From the IMG/VR virus record IMGVR_UViG_3300010391_000273, positions 34,576 to 98,575 of that record: a DNA stretch of 64,000 nt; one strand, 5' to 3'. Each line of letters begins with the position of its first letter. Positions within the stretch are counted from its first letter, which is position 1. The DNA comes from a virus. The notes under the pieces are model-generated. The model was not told the origin of the DNA, ran no database searches, and was given only the letters and a program-made list of their open reading frames with translations. A program made the position numbers and the translations under genes. Shown piece by piece: positions 15,353 to 23,766 of the stretch.

Positions 15353-17092
15353 GTGTATATGATGAATCCAACTCTAGCTACGATTGACCTGTTCAATGTG
15401 GTAGTTGCCTCTGAGACTGGCTTGAACCTAAGCCATGCTCCCTATGGGTTTGTGACCAACTTCCAGCCCACTCAGGAGCAGATTGAGGTTCTGAGGGAAC
15501 GTTTCAAGGCTCTCTCCATCATCACCCTGTTTTCGGTGAGGGAGCGGGAAACCGCAAGCCTTGACCAACTCCTTCTCAAGCAGCTGCTCCACTATGTCGA
15601 GGTATATGGGTTGGAGAGCCCAGGATTGTTCAATCTTGAGGTGATAGGTGGGAGGGTTCAGACCATCTCCTATGTCAAAGCCATCTCGATAGGTGAGCTA
15701 GACAAAAAGATAACTGAACTACTCTATGCCAATCGCCCCATAGATGATATCGCCCCTGTGCTTGAGATCATCTCACACTACAAGATCCTCTATGACTTTA
15801 ACAAGATCAAGAATAACGAGCTAAAGGTCGCTCTCTTTGATATCTGTAGGGATACATTTGTATCTGGAGATGATGCAGTTCGTTATATCTGCTACAAAGC
15901 TACTAAGAGTACACTCCTTATCAAGAGCAAAGATGTCATTCAAAAGGTAGCAGTCAGTCAGCCTTCTGATGAGTTTCTATCCAAGCATGTAAAGCCATTA
16001 GCGCAGGTATTCAATCGACATAAGAGGATCATCCTCGCCTGTAAGAACAAGCTGAATCGTGGAGTGATTAACCGGATCTCAAAGCTGAGTAAAAAGGCTC
16101 ATGTTCCTATTCATGAGGCAGTTTCCAAGAGATTCATCTCATCAGCAGTTAACGGAAAGGTTCCAACCAATCTTCTCGATACTGAGGCCATCACCCTTCG
16201 TGACAAGCTAAAGTATCTAAACTTGATCGAGTATAGGCTCCTTGAGCTCCCCTTTGATACGTTCCTGATCAGGAATGGAAAGGTGTGGGCTGAGACAGAG
16301 CGAGCCATTCTCGATCCATCTAAGTTGACCACTCTTCGGGAACTTATTCTCAAGTCAATTTGCAAAGATTTGAGTGAACTGAGGGGTAAGTCCATCCTCC
16401 TCGATCCTGCCGTTGATTATGGCTTGCCTACCTCCCGGAAACAAGTTGTAGGACGACTTCCCTTCGGGACACGGGTTGAGGTTGATCCTCATGATGAGGT
16501 ACTTTCAGCTGGAATCTACTGGCATAACGACTCATGGGAGGGTCAATCAATCGATCTAGACCTCTCCGCCATAAGCTCAAGTGGTGGTCGTACTGGGTGG
16601 GGACATTACTCAAGCTTCACATCTAAAGATATCGTGTTCTCTGGAGACATCACGAGTGCTCCTGAGGGCGCTATGGAATTCATGATGGTTCATCCAAATG
16701 AGACCAATCGCTATGGTCTCATGGTGAATGTCTACAAGGGTCCAGATGAGTGTCCTATGGAGATTGTGGTGGGATCTTCTAACAAAAAGGATTGGCTTGA
16801 TCTTGCTATCATTCGTGAGAAGATTGTTCTCAAGTCTAAGCAGAGCATCATTGGCTTCCTAAAGGACGATACCTTTGTCGTGTACACTGGGAGACTCAGC
16901 AATTCAAGGGTCTCGGCTGGAAAGCATCCAGTTATCGACAAGGGCTTAGGCAATCTGTGGACGATCAAGACACTTTTGGATGAGTGTAAGGTCAAGTATG
17001 ATTTTGTTCCCAAGGCGGGATTAGTCTACGACTTCGATCTGACCTATCAAAACTTCTCGCTTGACAAGCTAGAAATCCTCTTGGGCGTCTAA
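15353..17092 (+). CDS. Large protein with TerD-like C-terminal domain
   Basis: 579 residues. Residues 1-340 are mostly helical, with no motif I know. From about 375 a beta-rich domain begins (RLPFGTRVEVDPHDEVL...GIYWHNDSW...SIDLDLSAI...DIVFSGDITSAPEGAMEF). The WHN...DLDLSA...SGD..APEGA pattern recalls the calcium-binding TerD fold of stress and chemical-damage systems, though the match is by eye. It begins right after the tmRNA gene and is followed by tandem RNA hairpins. Function unknown. Confidence 0.55.
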   Translation: MYMMNPTLATIDLFNVVVASETGLNLSHAPYGFVTNFQPTQEQIEVLRERFKALSIITLFSVRERETASLDQLLLKQLLHYVEVYGLESPGLFNLEVIGGRVQTISYVKAISIGELDKKITELLYANRPIDDIAPVLEIISHYKILYDFNKIKNNELKVALFDICRDTFVSGDDAVRYICYKATKSTLLIKSKDVIQKVAVSQPSDEFLSKHVKPLAQVFNRHKRIILACKNKLNRGVINRISKLSKKAHVPIHEAVSKRFISSAVNGKVPTNLLDTEAITLRDKLKYLNLIEYRLLELPFDTFLIRNGKVWAETERAILDPSKLTTLRELILKSICKDLSELRGKSILLDPAVDYGLPTSRKQVVGRLPFGTRVEVDPHDEVLSAGIYWHNDSWEGQSIDLDLSAISSSGGRTGWGHYSSFTSKDIVFSGDITSAPEGAMEFMMVHPNETNRYGLMVNVYKGPDECPMEIVVGSSNKKDWLDLAIIREKIVLKSKQSIIGFLKDDTFVVYTGRLSNSRVSAGKHPVIDKGLGNLWTIKTLLDECKVKYDFVPKAGLVYDFDLTYQNFSLDKLEILLGV

Positions 17093-17107
17093 TTAGCTCT
17101 TGAAGCC

Positions 17108-17279
17108 AATAGAGTTCCTTAAAATTTAATGCAAATTACTCTACGCTTCTAATTAAAAATATGGTTTAACTGGTCTGTATGAGCAAATAGGGTTCCTTAA
17201 ACTTGGTTATTACCCTACGCCCTTAACCTTTTCTCGACAAACAGAGTTCCTTAAAATTTTATACAAATTACTCTGCGTC
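17108..17279 (+). repeat. Three tandem hairpins with invariant GTTCCTTAA bulge
   Basis: Units at about 17108-17146, 17184-17221 and 17239-17279. Each has an outer stem AGAG/CTCT (AGGG/CCCT in the middle unit, so it covaries), an invariant TTCCTTAA on the 5' side, an inner hairpin such as AATTT-AATGC-AAATT, and a RCGYC tail. They lie between two genes in the transcribed direction. No U tract, so not terminators. They look like tandem protein- or ligand-binding RNA sites. Confidence 0.6.
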
Positions 17280-17329
17280 GGGAATCTCTACTAGGCCTAT
17301 TAGAATAACTCGTCAGATAGGAGCCGCCC

Positions 17330-17854
17330 TTGTTTATTTGTGATGTATGTTCGAAGCCTGTCGGCCCTGGGGTCAAGCCCCTTATGCTCATCCTTCCGAC
17401 TGATATGAGGCAGACTTCCTATCATAATGTGATAGTCGATCCCGAGACTGAGGAGAAGTTTACCAAGGTCTCAAGTGGAAGTGAGTTCATCATCGAGTAT
17501 AAAACGTGTGGTGCGTGTGCTGGAGTGGAAGCGAAGATTCCAACCAAGCCCAACCATACAGGCCACATCAACATCATGAGAGGTATGCAAGCTCATGCTA
17601 AGCTGTGTAAGAAGAAGTTTGACGAGTGTGGTCATTGTCAGGAGAATGTGGAGTTTTTCAAGTCGATTCCACTCGTGACCATAAATTTGGGTCTAACCGA
17701 TCCTATGACAAAGCCTATGAAGGTTAGCATGGCCTACACAGTCGTGGAGAACATGCTCAGAAGGTCTAAGCACACCTCCATGCGGTCCAAGGCAGACTTT
17801 AACGTATCTTACCCCATTCTCAAACAGTATGAGGAACGTGGAGGAAGTCTCTAA
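17330..17854 (+). CDS. Zinc-binding hypothetical protein (TTG start)
   Basis: 174 residues. TTG is chosen because AGGAG lies 6 bases upstream and no ATG fits. Paired cysteines CDVC (about 4-7), CGAC (about 60-63) and CGHC (about 100-103) suggest structural zinc. Not recognised. The second structured-RNA copy starts 5 bases after its stop. Confidence 0.5.
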   Translation: MFICDVCSKPVGPGVKPLMLILPTDMRQTSYHNVIVDPETEEKFTKVSSGSEFIIEYKTCGACAGVEAKIPTKPNHTGHINIMRGMQAHAKLCKKKFDECGHCQENVEFFKSIPLVTINLGLTDPMTKPMKVSMAYTVVENMLRRSKHTSMRSKADFNVSYPILKQYEERGGSL

Positions 17855-17859
17855 AATTT

Positions 17860-17926
17860 CGGGGATAGGATGACGTGTTATCCAACAGGTCGCAACTGTT
17901 AGGCCGGTTTCACACCCGGCTCCCCG
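17860..17926 (+). ncRNA. Cloverleaf-like structured RNA, copy 2
   Basis: 67 nt, same length and architecture as 11227-11293. Identical first 24 bases (CGGGGATAGGATGACGTGTT and on), then ACAG/CTGT and CCGG/CCGG stems that differ from copy 1 on both strands. Downstream CCGGTCA...CAATTTGGAA is also shared. It lies about 100 bases before the next gene. Confidence 0.7.
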
Positions 17927-18024
17927 AACAATAAGTCCGGTCAATATGCAATTTGGAACACGGGGCCACAAACGTTGAGTCCCATCACCTGTGTGTTTAA
18001 ACCGTTGGTGCATCAGGAGTTACA

Positions 18025-18309
18025 ATGTTTACCTTGAAACCGAGCGACCTGTCTATCCTTTCAGAAATCAACGAGCTTTCTCATAGATATGGCGACATTT
18101 CTGGGGCGTACCTATTCAAATTAGGAGAGACGTTTCAATGGATGCCCCTCAAAGACTATCAAAGACGAATAATCAGGCTTGTAGACAACAAATACATCGA
18201 TATTAAAGGCAACTTAGCCTTCCTAACACCTCTTGGGACACGTGCCGTAGGGGGTGTCCTAACGAGGTCGGATGTAGTTGGAGTAGAGACAGAAGCCGAG
18301 CAGGCATAG
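18025..18309 (+). CDS. Possible winged-helix protein
   Basis: 94 residues. Helices followed by a RRIIRLVDNKYIDIKGNLAFLTPLGTRAV stretch read as recognition helix and wing, as in small winged-helix regulators. The match is only structural. It follows the second structured RNA copy. Confidence 0.4.
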   Translation: MFTLKPSDLSILSEINELSHRYGDISGAYLFKLGETFQWMPLKDYQRRIIRLVDNKYIDIKGNLAFLTPLGTRAVGGVLTRSDVVGVETEAEQA

Positions 18310-18513
18310 GCTGCTACTTTTTTACCATTTTCCATTGTCCAGCTCATTAGAGGTTCAACCTGTAGCCTATGGTTTCGTCGTTTGACTATACCTAATTTTG
18401 AGTGGTCCTTTAGGTTTAGTTATGTTTATCTTTCCACTACTCCTCGTTTTATGTGCTGTTTGGGGTTTTGGAATTTAGGAAACTTGGAAAAGCTATGCAA
18501 AATTATTGTAATC

Positions 18514-18741
18514 ATGACTAATCCCATTCAAAGGATGAGAGAGCGTGTTTGGAACTACATGAACGAAGACTATGATATTGACGACTCTTATGCTGTCGAT
18601 ATCATGGAAGACTTCTTGAAGATGTTAGGGACAACGCTACCACACTCAGAGAACGATTTTAATAGAGCCTCCATTTTAGACGATCCTAAGATGGAGGAGT
18701 TCCTACTCAATGTCGAGATGAACTTGAGTGGTGGCGGTTAG
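18514..18741 (+). CDS. Hypothetical acidic protein
   Basis: 75 residues from the ATG at 18514. Helical, acidic (EDYDIDDSYAVDIMEDFLKML). Not recognised. Roughly 200 bases before it hold nothing I can name. A palindromic leader element lies after its stop. Confidence 0.45.
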   Translation: MTNPIQRMRERVWNYMNEDYDIDDSYAVDIMEDFLKMLGTTLPHSENDFNRASILDDPKMEEFLLNVEMNLSGGG

Positions 18742-18778
18742 AGGTTAATCATGCATGATCGTAAGCGGGGTGTAAGTT

Positions 18779-19657
18779 ATGAAGAAGATCATCATGGTAA
18801 CCCTAGGCATGTTGAGTGCTGGCCTTCTGTGTGCCCAAACGGGGAAACTGTATATTGGTCCAGAGAACCCCACAGATACCCGGTGGGCTACTAAAGCAGA
18901 CTTTGATGGCTCCATTATCTTTTGCCGTGGGTTCTATACGAGTGATCGACAAGAGGCTAATGGGGGTGGATGGTGGACCGATTACCCAGGCGGTGATAAC
19001 AATTTCCTTGTGAGACTCTCTGAGTTGACGGAGACTCGGGTAAGGTTCTCCAAGGATCGAATTCCCTTCTTTGTAGTTGTGCATCTGGACGATCCGCTTC
19101 TGTTCAAATGTCCGATCCTGTTTATGGAGGATGTAGGGACAGTACGATTCACCGATCGGCAAGTGGAGATGCTCACACGATATTTTGCTCAAGGTGGCTT
19201 CTTGTGGGTTGATGACTTCTGGGGCTCACAAGCTTGGGAGCAGTGGGAGTATGAGATTCGACGGGTCTTACCATCGGGAACCCATCCGATGTTTGACATC
19301 CCTACCGACCACCCGATTATGCACATGCTGTATGAGGTGCCAAAGATTCATCAGCAGCCCACAATTGGGTTATGGAACACAAGTTGCTCGGGCGATGAGT
19401 TTGACTCTGACGCCACAGTCATTCCATGCCTTGATCAACGCTGGCCCACCTCCGAACGTGGGGCCGACAGCGCAGAAGTCCACTTTAGAGGCATTCAAGA
19501 TGAGAATGGCCACCTCCAAGTCGTCATGACACATAACACAGACATCGCGGATGGCTGGGAAGAGGAAAAGCCCAATAACATGGCCTACATCCATGAGTTT
19601 TCCGCTAAGTGCTACGCGATTGGCGTCAACATCTTTTTATATGCGCTTACCCATTAA
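18779..19657 (+). CDS. Exported DUF4159-like protein
   Basis: 292 residues with a signal peptide (MKKIIMVTLGMLSAGLLCAQ). The body matches my memory of DUF4159: an early F.RG.Y block, LSELTETRV, a PILFMEDVG...FT..QVEMLTRYFAQGGFLWVDDFWG core and a GVNIFLYALTH end. In bacteria this family accompanies exported glutamine-amidotransferase-like domains; its activity is not established. It is rare in phages and probably acquired from a host. Its leader holds TGCATGATCGTAAGCGGGG with a six-codon uORF ending 3 bases before the start. Confidence 0.75.
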   Translation: MKKIIMVTLGMLSAGLLCAQTGKLYIGPENPTDTRWATKADFDGSIIFCRGFYTSDRQEANGGGWWTDYPGGDNNFLVRLSELTETRVRFSKDRIPFFVVVHLDDPLLFKCPILFMEDVGTVRFTDRQVEMLTRYFAQGGFLWVDDFWGSQAWEQWEYEIRRVLPSGTHPMFDIPTDHPIMHMLYEVPKIHQQPTIGLWNTSCSGDEFDSDATVIPCLDQRWPTSERGADSAEVHFRGIQDENGHLQVVMTHNTDIADGWEEEKPNNMAYIHEFSAKCYAIGVNIFLYALTH

Positions 19658-19678
19658 CAACCGTTTTAGAGGTCTAAA

Positions 19679-19834
19679 TTGAAAGCTACCGAAAAGCGCA
19701 AGATTATTCGGCTGCGTTGGGCACAGAAGATGAAAGAGGGTGACACGAACGATGCTTCAAGTGGCAATTGGGGCAAGGCCGCCAACGCCACCACTGAACA
19801 CCACAATACTTGGGGATCTAGCCACGGAAGATAG
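19679..19834 (+). CDS. Small polar protein (TTG start)
   Basis: 51 residues; basic helical N terminus (TEKRKIIRLRWAQKMKEG) and Asn/Thr/His-rich tail. TTG start 7 bases after AGAGG. Not recognised. Confidence 0.4.
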   Translation: MKATEKRKIIRLRWAQKMKEGDTNDASSGNWGKAANATTEHHNTWGSSHGR

Positions 19835-19850
19835 TTACTGAGGTCATCTC

Positions 19851-20258
19851 ATGTTATTCCTGGTCTTACAACTTTGGACTTCCCTAATGAGTCCCTACGA
19901 TCGTCAGCATGAGGTAAAGCTCTTCGGGAATTGGCAAAGTTGTTTGCAGGATGATAACACGTATGGTGAGAGGATTTATGATCATGTAGTTGGTAGTAAG
20001 TTCCTTTGGACCTTTCATATGGGACCCATGGATGAGCTTGCCTTTTATAGTGGGTCTGGTCCCGAAGATGATCTCCATGATCATGATAATACACTAAACT
20101 TGCTCATGCCTGCCTATAGAGTATTTAGCGTCTCAACTTGGAAAGGCAAGCGTAATTGGTCTATCCCATCTTTTAAGCTTCATATCAGCGTGGTAAGTGC
20201 AGGCGGGAGCCGAGATGAGTGTGAGAGCTTCATTGTTAAGATCGAGGGGACACGATGA
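19851..20258 (+). CDS. Hypothetical protein
   Basis: 135 residues, mixed alpha/beta, acidic, with a hydrophobic N-terminal stretch (MLFLVLQLWTSLMS) that could be a signal or membrane anchor. Overlaps the next start by 4 bases. Not recognised. Confidence 0.45.
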   Translation: MLFLVLQLWTSLMSPYDRQHEVKLFGNWQSCLQDDNTYGERIYDHVVGSKFLWTFHMGPMDELAFYSGSGPEDDLHDHDNTLNLLMPAYRVFSVSTWKGKRNWSIPSFKLHISVVSAGGSRDECESFIVKIEGTR

Positions 20259-20461
20259 TCATAACCTACATTACCATCCTTGCCGTGAGCTTTCTAGTAG
20301 GCTTTATATTTACCTTTATTAATCGTAAAGGATTAAGCATGAAACTTCCCCCCTATTGGGATGCCAAAACTATCTTAACCTTTGAACTTGTCATGGTTGG
20401 TTTAATCTCATCCCTTTTTGTGTGGTTGATTACTAATACATACAATACTAGTGCATACTAG
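20255..20461 (+). CDS. Two-span membrane protein
   Basis: 68 residues with hydrophobic segments at 1-22 (IITYITILAVSFLVGFIFTF) and 43-62, separated by a short basic loop. A size and layout seen in phage holins and small inner-membrane proteins, but no lysis partner is nearby. Confidence 0.5.
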   Translation: MIITYITILAVSFLVGFIFTFINRKGLSMKLPPYWDAKTILTFELVMVGLISSLFVWLITNTYNTSAY

Positions 20462-20484
20462 GATTATATGGTGGCGGGAGTCTT

Positions 20485-21273
20485 ATGTTAAAAGGTAAAG
20501 AGTGGTATGACGATCATCTGAAGAGTTTCGTTATACCTGTCTTAGGTAAGATTCCAAAGCTTCTTAACAATAACTATCTTACAACTAATCAATCTCTAAA
20601 AATGTTAAAGGTTGAGGTTAATCTTAAGGCTCTTCTAGAGTTGTGGGCCGAAGCTAAAAAGAGAGCCCAAGGTAGGATTATCCTCCTACCTGGGAGAGAT
20701 GTATGGCTATTCGAAGTTTTAGCCAGGCTTGATGGTACGAAGACCATCTTTAGACCTGAGATTTCTTCAGACACTTGGAAATGGGTAGCGGCACATGATC
20801 CTGAGAGGGAACTCTTTAAGAATTGTTATTGTGTAGACTCAGGAAATGCTGGGTCCATCCCTAAAGGATTGAGTTGTGTTGATTGGGGCTTGGTTTACTA
20901 CTCTATGGGTCATCATCCACTCCACCAACTGATTCAATTTAACCCTAATTTTAAAGGTCCCTACTACGATTGCTATTGCATCTTGGAGAGTATCCCAAAG
21001 TATTGGGTGAGAGGTGCTTTAACTACTGGTCCTTACAATGTTCAGAAGATTGCTCCGACTAGTTTGAATGGTATTGGTACCTTTACGGTTGCTGTTTTAG
21101 GTACGATGCTTGTAGCAAACTATTGGTTCAAAGTTAATGAGACTAAGGTAGCTTCACGTATAAGGTTAACAGGACTAAGATTGAAAAGGCTTAAGCCTAG
21201 AATCCTCAAGAGACCTAGAATAAGGTATGTGGATGGTCATTCTATCCCGACTAAGTTAAAAAGGATAAGATAA
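20485..21273 (+). CDS. Hypothetical protein with GRD and DSGNAGSIP motifs
   Basis: 262 residues. LLPGRDVWLFEVLARLDG (about 69-86) and CVDSGNAGSIPKGL (about 115-128) are the only sharp motifs; a D(T/S)GxxGSIP loop like this occurs in unclassified phage proteins and could be a phosphate-binding loop. The last 40 residues are very basic, possibly nucleic-acid binding. It precedes the TrpF-like gene by 28 bases, so they may act together. Confidence 0.5.
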   Translation: MLKGKEWYDDHLKSFVIPVLGKIPKLLNNNYLTTNQSLKMLKVEVNLKALLELWAEAKKRAQGRIILLPGRDVWLFEVLARLDGTKTIFRPEISSDTWKWVAAHDPERELFKNCYCVDSGNAGSIPKGLSCVDWGLVYYSMGHHPLHQLIQFNPNFKGPYYDCYCILESIPKYWVRGALTTGPYNVQKIAPTSLNGIGTFTVAVLGTMLVANYWFKVNETKVASRIRLTGLRLKRLKPRILKRPRIRYVDGHSIPTKLKRIR

Positions 21274-21301
21274 CAAACTTTCCATTCTAAATAGGAACTA
21301 A

Positions 21302-22045
21302 ATGAGTTTACCTAAGGTAGTTACGTTTACGGGGGCCGACGATTCAGTCAAGGCCAAAGACATCCTAAAAGTTTCTAAGGCCTATCCTGATACCGAATGG
21401 GGAATCTTATTTGGTGGACCAACAAACGGAGCCCCCAGATATCCTTCTAGGCTATGGCTGGCTAGTGAGCTTCCTAAGTTAAAGGGACTCAATCTCACAG
21501 CTCATTTGTGTGGGAACTGGGTGTATGACCTGGTTCTTAGAGGTGATTTCACATGGCTTTATGCCTTTAGTGGGATTACCACACTATTCCAGCGGATTCA
21601 ACTGAACTTCCATGGCATGGAGTTCCCGCCTGCTGCGAGGAGTTTCCACCCTAGAATCCAAGATGAACCATTTCAGTTCATCTTTCAAGACGATGAAGTC
21701 AATGGTCATCTCATGCAACATGGTACTATTAATGAGGTAAGGTTGTTTGATGTGTCACACGGGGCTGGAGTCCTTCCAGGTGAAGAGGGTGAAACTAATC
21801 CATGGCCTAAGCGTACCAAGTATGAATACATGGGCTATGCTGGTGGCTTAGGTCCTGATAACATTGTAGAGCAACTTAAACTGATTACAGAGTCGGCTAA
21901 TCCGGCATCGTATGGGAACTTTTGGATCGACATGGAATCAAAAGTTAGAAGCAAGGTTCCTGTTGTGGATGGGCTTATTAATCAGGTTGAAGACATCTTC
22001 GACCTAAAGAAGGTTAGACAAGTCTGTAAGAAGGTGTGGGGCTAA
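21302..22045 (+). CDS. TrpF-like TIM-barrel protein
   Basis: 247 residues. VTFTGADDSV, LTAHLCGNWVYDL, FQRIQLN, a late GYAGGLGPDNI and FWIDMESKVR follow the strand order of phosphoribosylanthranilate isomerase, including the GLGP(D/E)N phosphate-binding loop and the C-terminal acidic strand. The usual catalytic KICG at strand 1 is replaced by TFTGAD, so a tryptophan role is unlikely. A sugar-phosphate or nucleotide-derived substrate is a reasonable guess. Confidence 0.6.
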   Translation: MSLPKVVTFTGADDSVKAKDILKVSKAYPDTEWGILFGGPTNGAPRYPSRLWLASELPKLKGLNLTAHLCGNWVYDLVLRGDFTWLYAFSGITTLFQRIQLNFHGMEFPPAARSFHPRIQDEPFQFIFQDDEVNGHLMQHGTINEVRLFDVSHGAGVLPGEEGETNPWPKRTKYEYMGYAGGLGPDNIVEQLKLITESANPASYGNFWIDMESKVRSKVPVVDGLINQVEDIFDLKKVRQVCKKVWG

Positions 22046-22231
22046 TTGTCAGCCTTACTAAAAGCCTTAGCATTCAGATGGTGTCGGGATTATGGGGACA
22101 GGACCCATAAAGACTTCCACTATAAGGGAGGCGAATGTCAAAACATCTTCAATCTGTTTTGCCCCAATTGTAATGATGGCTATAACTTTGCAAAAGATGT
22201 GATCGAGTGTGTTAAAAAGAGGTTAGCATAA
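22046..22231 (+). CDS. Small zinc-binding protein (TTG start)
   Basis: 61 residues starting at TTG directly after the previous stop. A CPNC pair and a further Cys (C.NIFNLFCPNCND) suggest a zinc site. Overlaps the next ATG by one base. Confidence 0.4.
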   Translation: MSALLKALAFRWCRDYGDRTHKDFHYKGGECQNIFNLFCPNCNDGYNFAKDVIECVKKRLA

Positions 22232-22404
22232 TGAATGCAAAACGTAGTAATAAAATCATTCTCACTCTAACCCAGAGTGAGGCTGATAAAATCGTGGAAG
22301 AACTTAGTGACTTTGGCTTCGATGCCGATGACATGTCTGGGAAGAAGCAGCCCAACCAGAAGTGGCCTACTTTATTTGAGCTATATGAGGAGTTAGGTTA
22401 CTAA
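22231..22404 (+). CDS. Small hypothetical protein
   Basis: 57 residues; N-terminal LTLTQSEADKIVEELSDFGFDADD looks like a short regulatory or antitoxin-type helix pair. Not recognised. Confidence 0.45.
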   Translation: MNAKRSNKIILTLTQSEADKIVEELSDFGFDADDMSGKKQPNQKWPTLFELYEELGY

Positions 22405-22405
22405 G

Positions 22406-22852
22406 ATGAGACTTGAACCAACAAACTCAGGCTCACTACGCTGGTTCATTTTGGAAGATGAGGCTTATACTGATGCGGGCTATGACAACCCACCTAGATC
22501 AACTCTCTTAAAGATTCTAGGACGCCATAATCTAACAGTCGCACTCAGTTCTGATGAGGCTAAGCTTAAATTTGATCCTAGAGCTTGTTATACGCACATG
22601 ATCATCGATTTTGATATGCACGGGTTCCCCAATCCCGATTTGACCTTTCCTAACACTGGATTAAACTTCATTCAGTGGATGGTAGCTAGACATAAGCTTC
22701 TAATTCCAACCCCAGAGATTTTCCTCCATTCTCAAAACGTTAGAGGCCGAGAAGCTATGGCTAAACTTCTAAAGGTCTCAGGTTATAAGAAGGTAAGTCA
22801 ACACTACTTTGGTAGAGACTATTTGGCGATGTTGAGTGAGAGGTTCCTATGA
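22406..22852 (+). CDS. Cyclic-phosphate-processing receiver-like protein (cREC type)
   Basis: 148 residues with a receiver-like fold: an LEDE acidic pair on strand 1 (about 16-19), HMIIDFDMHG on strand 3 and TPEIFLHSQN..GREAM near the end. The TG...W...IP.P.IFLHSQN..GR..M pattern resembles cREC_REC, proposed by Burroughs and Aravind to process cyclic phosphates in RNA repair. Two RNA ligases follow 1.4 kb downstream and a polynucleotide kinase lies elsewhere in the window, which fits that role. Confidence 0.6.
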   Translation: MRLEPTNSGSLRWFILEDEAYTDAGYDNPPRSTLLKILGRHNLTVALSSDEAKLKFDPRACYTHMIIDFDMHGFPNPDLTFPNTGLNFIQWMVARHKLLIPTPEIFLHSQNVRGREAMAKLLKVSGYKKVSQHYFGRDYLAMLSERFL

Positions 22853-22986
22853 AGTTCCTTTGTAGACTCTTCGGGCATAAGCGGCCCAAGTTCAAGCTTC
22901 GGCGAGGTTTCCATTGTCGTCGATGTATGACTTGGGTAAATATCCTTCCTCCTAAGTATGATCGTAAGGATGGCGAGAGCTTATGA
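22849..22986 (+). CDS. Small basic CxxC protein
   Basis: 45 residues, Arg-rich with C and CRRC positions; overlaps both neighbours by 4 bases (ATGA type), so translated as part of a coupled run. Confidence 0.4.
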   Translation: MKFLCRLFGHKRPKFKLRRGFHCRRCMTWVNILPPKYDRKDGESL

Positions 22987-23198
22987 AAGACCCCCTTTGT
23001 GAAGGTGGAGAGGCTGAAATCTTCAAGGGCTTCATTCATCTGGGCCTATTCGGGCTCGGTGTGACCTGTGCGGCCTATAATGCGATGGCTTGGAGTCAAC
23101 GCCGCGAGAACCACTTGCTAAAGAACGTGATCGTCTACGGCGCCCTCGCATGGTATGAGGGAGTACAGATCTCCCGACATCTCATAGGGACTAAGTGA
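22983..23198 (+). CDS. Small membrane-associated protein
   Basis: 71 residues with a hydrophobic segment FIHLGLFGLGVTCAAYNAMA and a second weaker one (VIVYGALAWYEGV). Codon use is slightly more GC-rich than neighbours. Not recognised. Confidence 0.4.
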   Translation: MKDPLCEGGEAEIFKGFIHLGLFGLGVTCAAYNAMAWSQRRENHLLKNVIVYGALAWYEGVQISRHLIGTK

Positions 23199-23305
23199 TG
23201 TGGAATAAACTTAAGTGCCTACTTGGCTTTCATGACTATGTTCCAAGTTTAAATGCCAAGTATGACTATTGCACTCGTTGCCCCAAATACATTAAGGTAG
23301 TTTAA
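23198..23305 (+). CDS. Short CxxC protein
   Basis: 35 residues with a single CTRCP knuckle near the end; start overlaps the previous stop. One of many single-knuckle peptides in this window. Confidence 0.35.
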   Translation: MWNKLKCLLGFHDYVPSLNAKYDYCTRCPKYIKVV

Positions 23306-23306
23306 A

Positions 23307-23408
23307 ATGAACGAAACTATTGTGCCCCTGCTCGGTTGGATACCTATCATCTATTGCGTAGTGATGTTGGGGATTCACGCAGGCAAACCAAGTGGCGGTT
23401 TTCGATGA
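23307..23408 (+). CDS. Small membrane peptide
   Basis: 33 residues, one hydrophobic helix (VPLLGWIPIIYCVVMLGIHA), overlapping the next start by 4 bases. Confidence 0.4.
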   Translation: MNETIVPLLGWIPIIYCVVMLGIHAGKPSGGFR

Positions 23409-23746
23409 AATTCCTAATCCTACTTTTGCTCACTCTTACTCCACTTGAGGCGAAGGAATTGAAGATTAGTGTGAAGGTGACACCCACGATCTGTCTGGCT
23501 CCCTGCACGGTGCGGGTCGAGTTGGTGATTCCTCAACAAGAAGACAACCGATGGGCTGTTGTTGAAGTGAGTGGAGATATGTTTCGCTCCACACAAGTTC
23601 AGCTTGATGGACTCTCTGCCCCAAAACGCTTCACCTTCACCTACAAAGATCTTCCTGAAGACAACTACGACGTTAAGGGTATGTTATACAATAGCGTCCG
23701 AGAAATTGGTCGCTCACAGCAAACCCTAATTGTCAAAGGCTTTTAA
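23405..23746 (+). CDS. Secreted beta-rich protein
   Basis: 113 residues from the ATG at 23405, chosen because it begins a signal peptide (MKFLILLLLTLTPLEAKE). The mature part alternates strands (VTPTICLAPCTVRVELVIP, RFTFTYKDLPEDNYDVKGML), as in an Ig- or PKD-type fold, with a Cys pair. Probably exported to the periplasm or surface. Confidence 0.55.
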   Translation: MKFLILLLLTLTPLEAKELKISVKVTPTICLAPCTVRVELVIPQQEDNRWAVVEVSGDMFRSTQVQLDGLSAPKRFTFTYKDLPEDNYDVKGMLYNSVREIGRSQQTLIVKGF

Positions 23747-23766
23747 GCTATAGATGATTATAAAAA

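Noticed and set aside
17108-17279. Possible preQ1 riboswitches
   Set aside because: Stem-loop-tail proportions and the required A-rich tail do not match the preQ1-I or -II consensus as I know them.
23198-23746. Lysis cassette (holin/spanin) from small membrane peptide plus secreted protein
   Set aside because: No endolysin is near and the secreted protein lacks a lipobox or C-terminal anchor; evidence is too thin.
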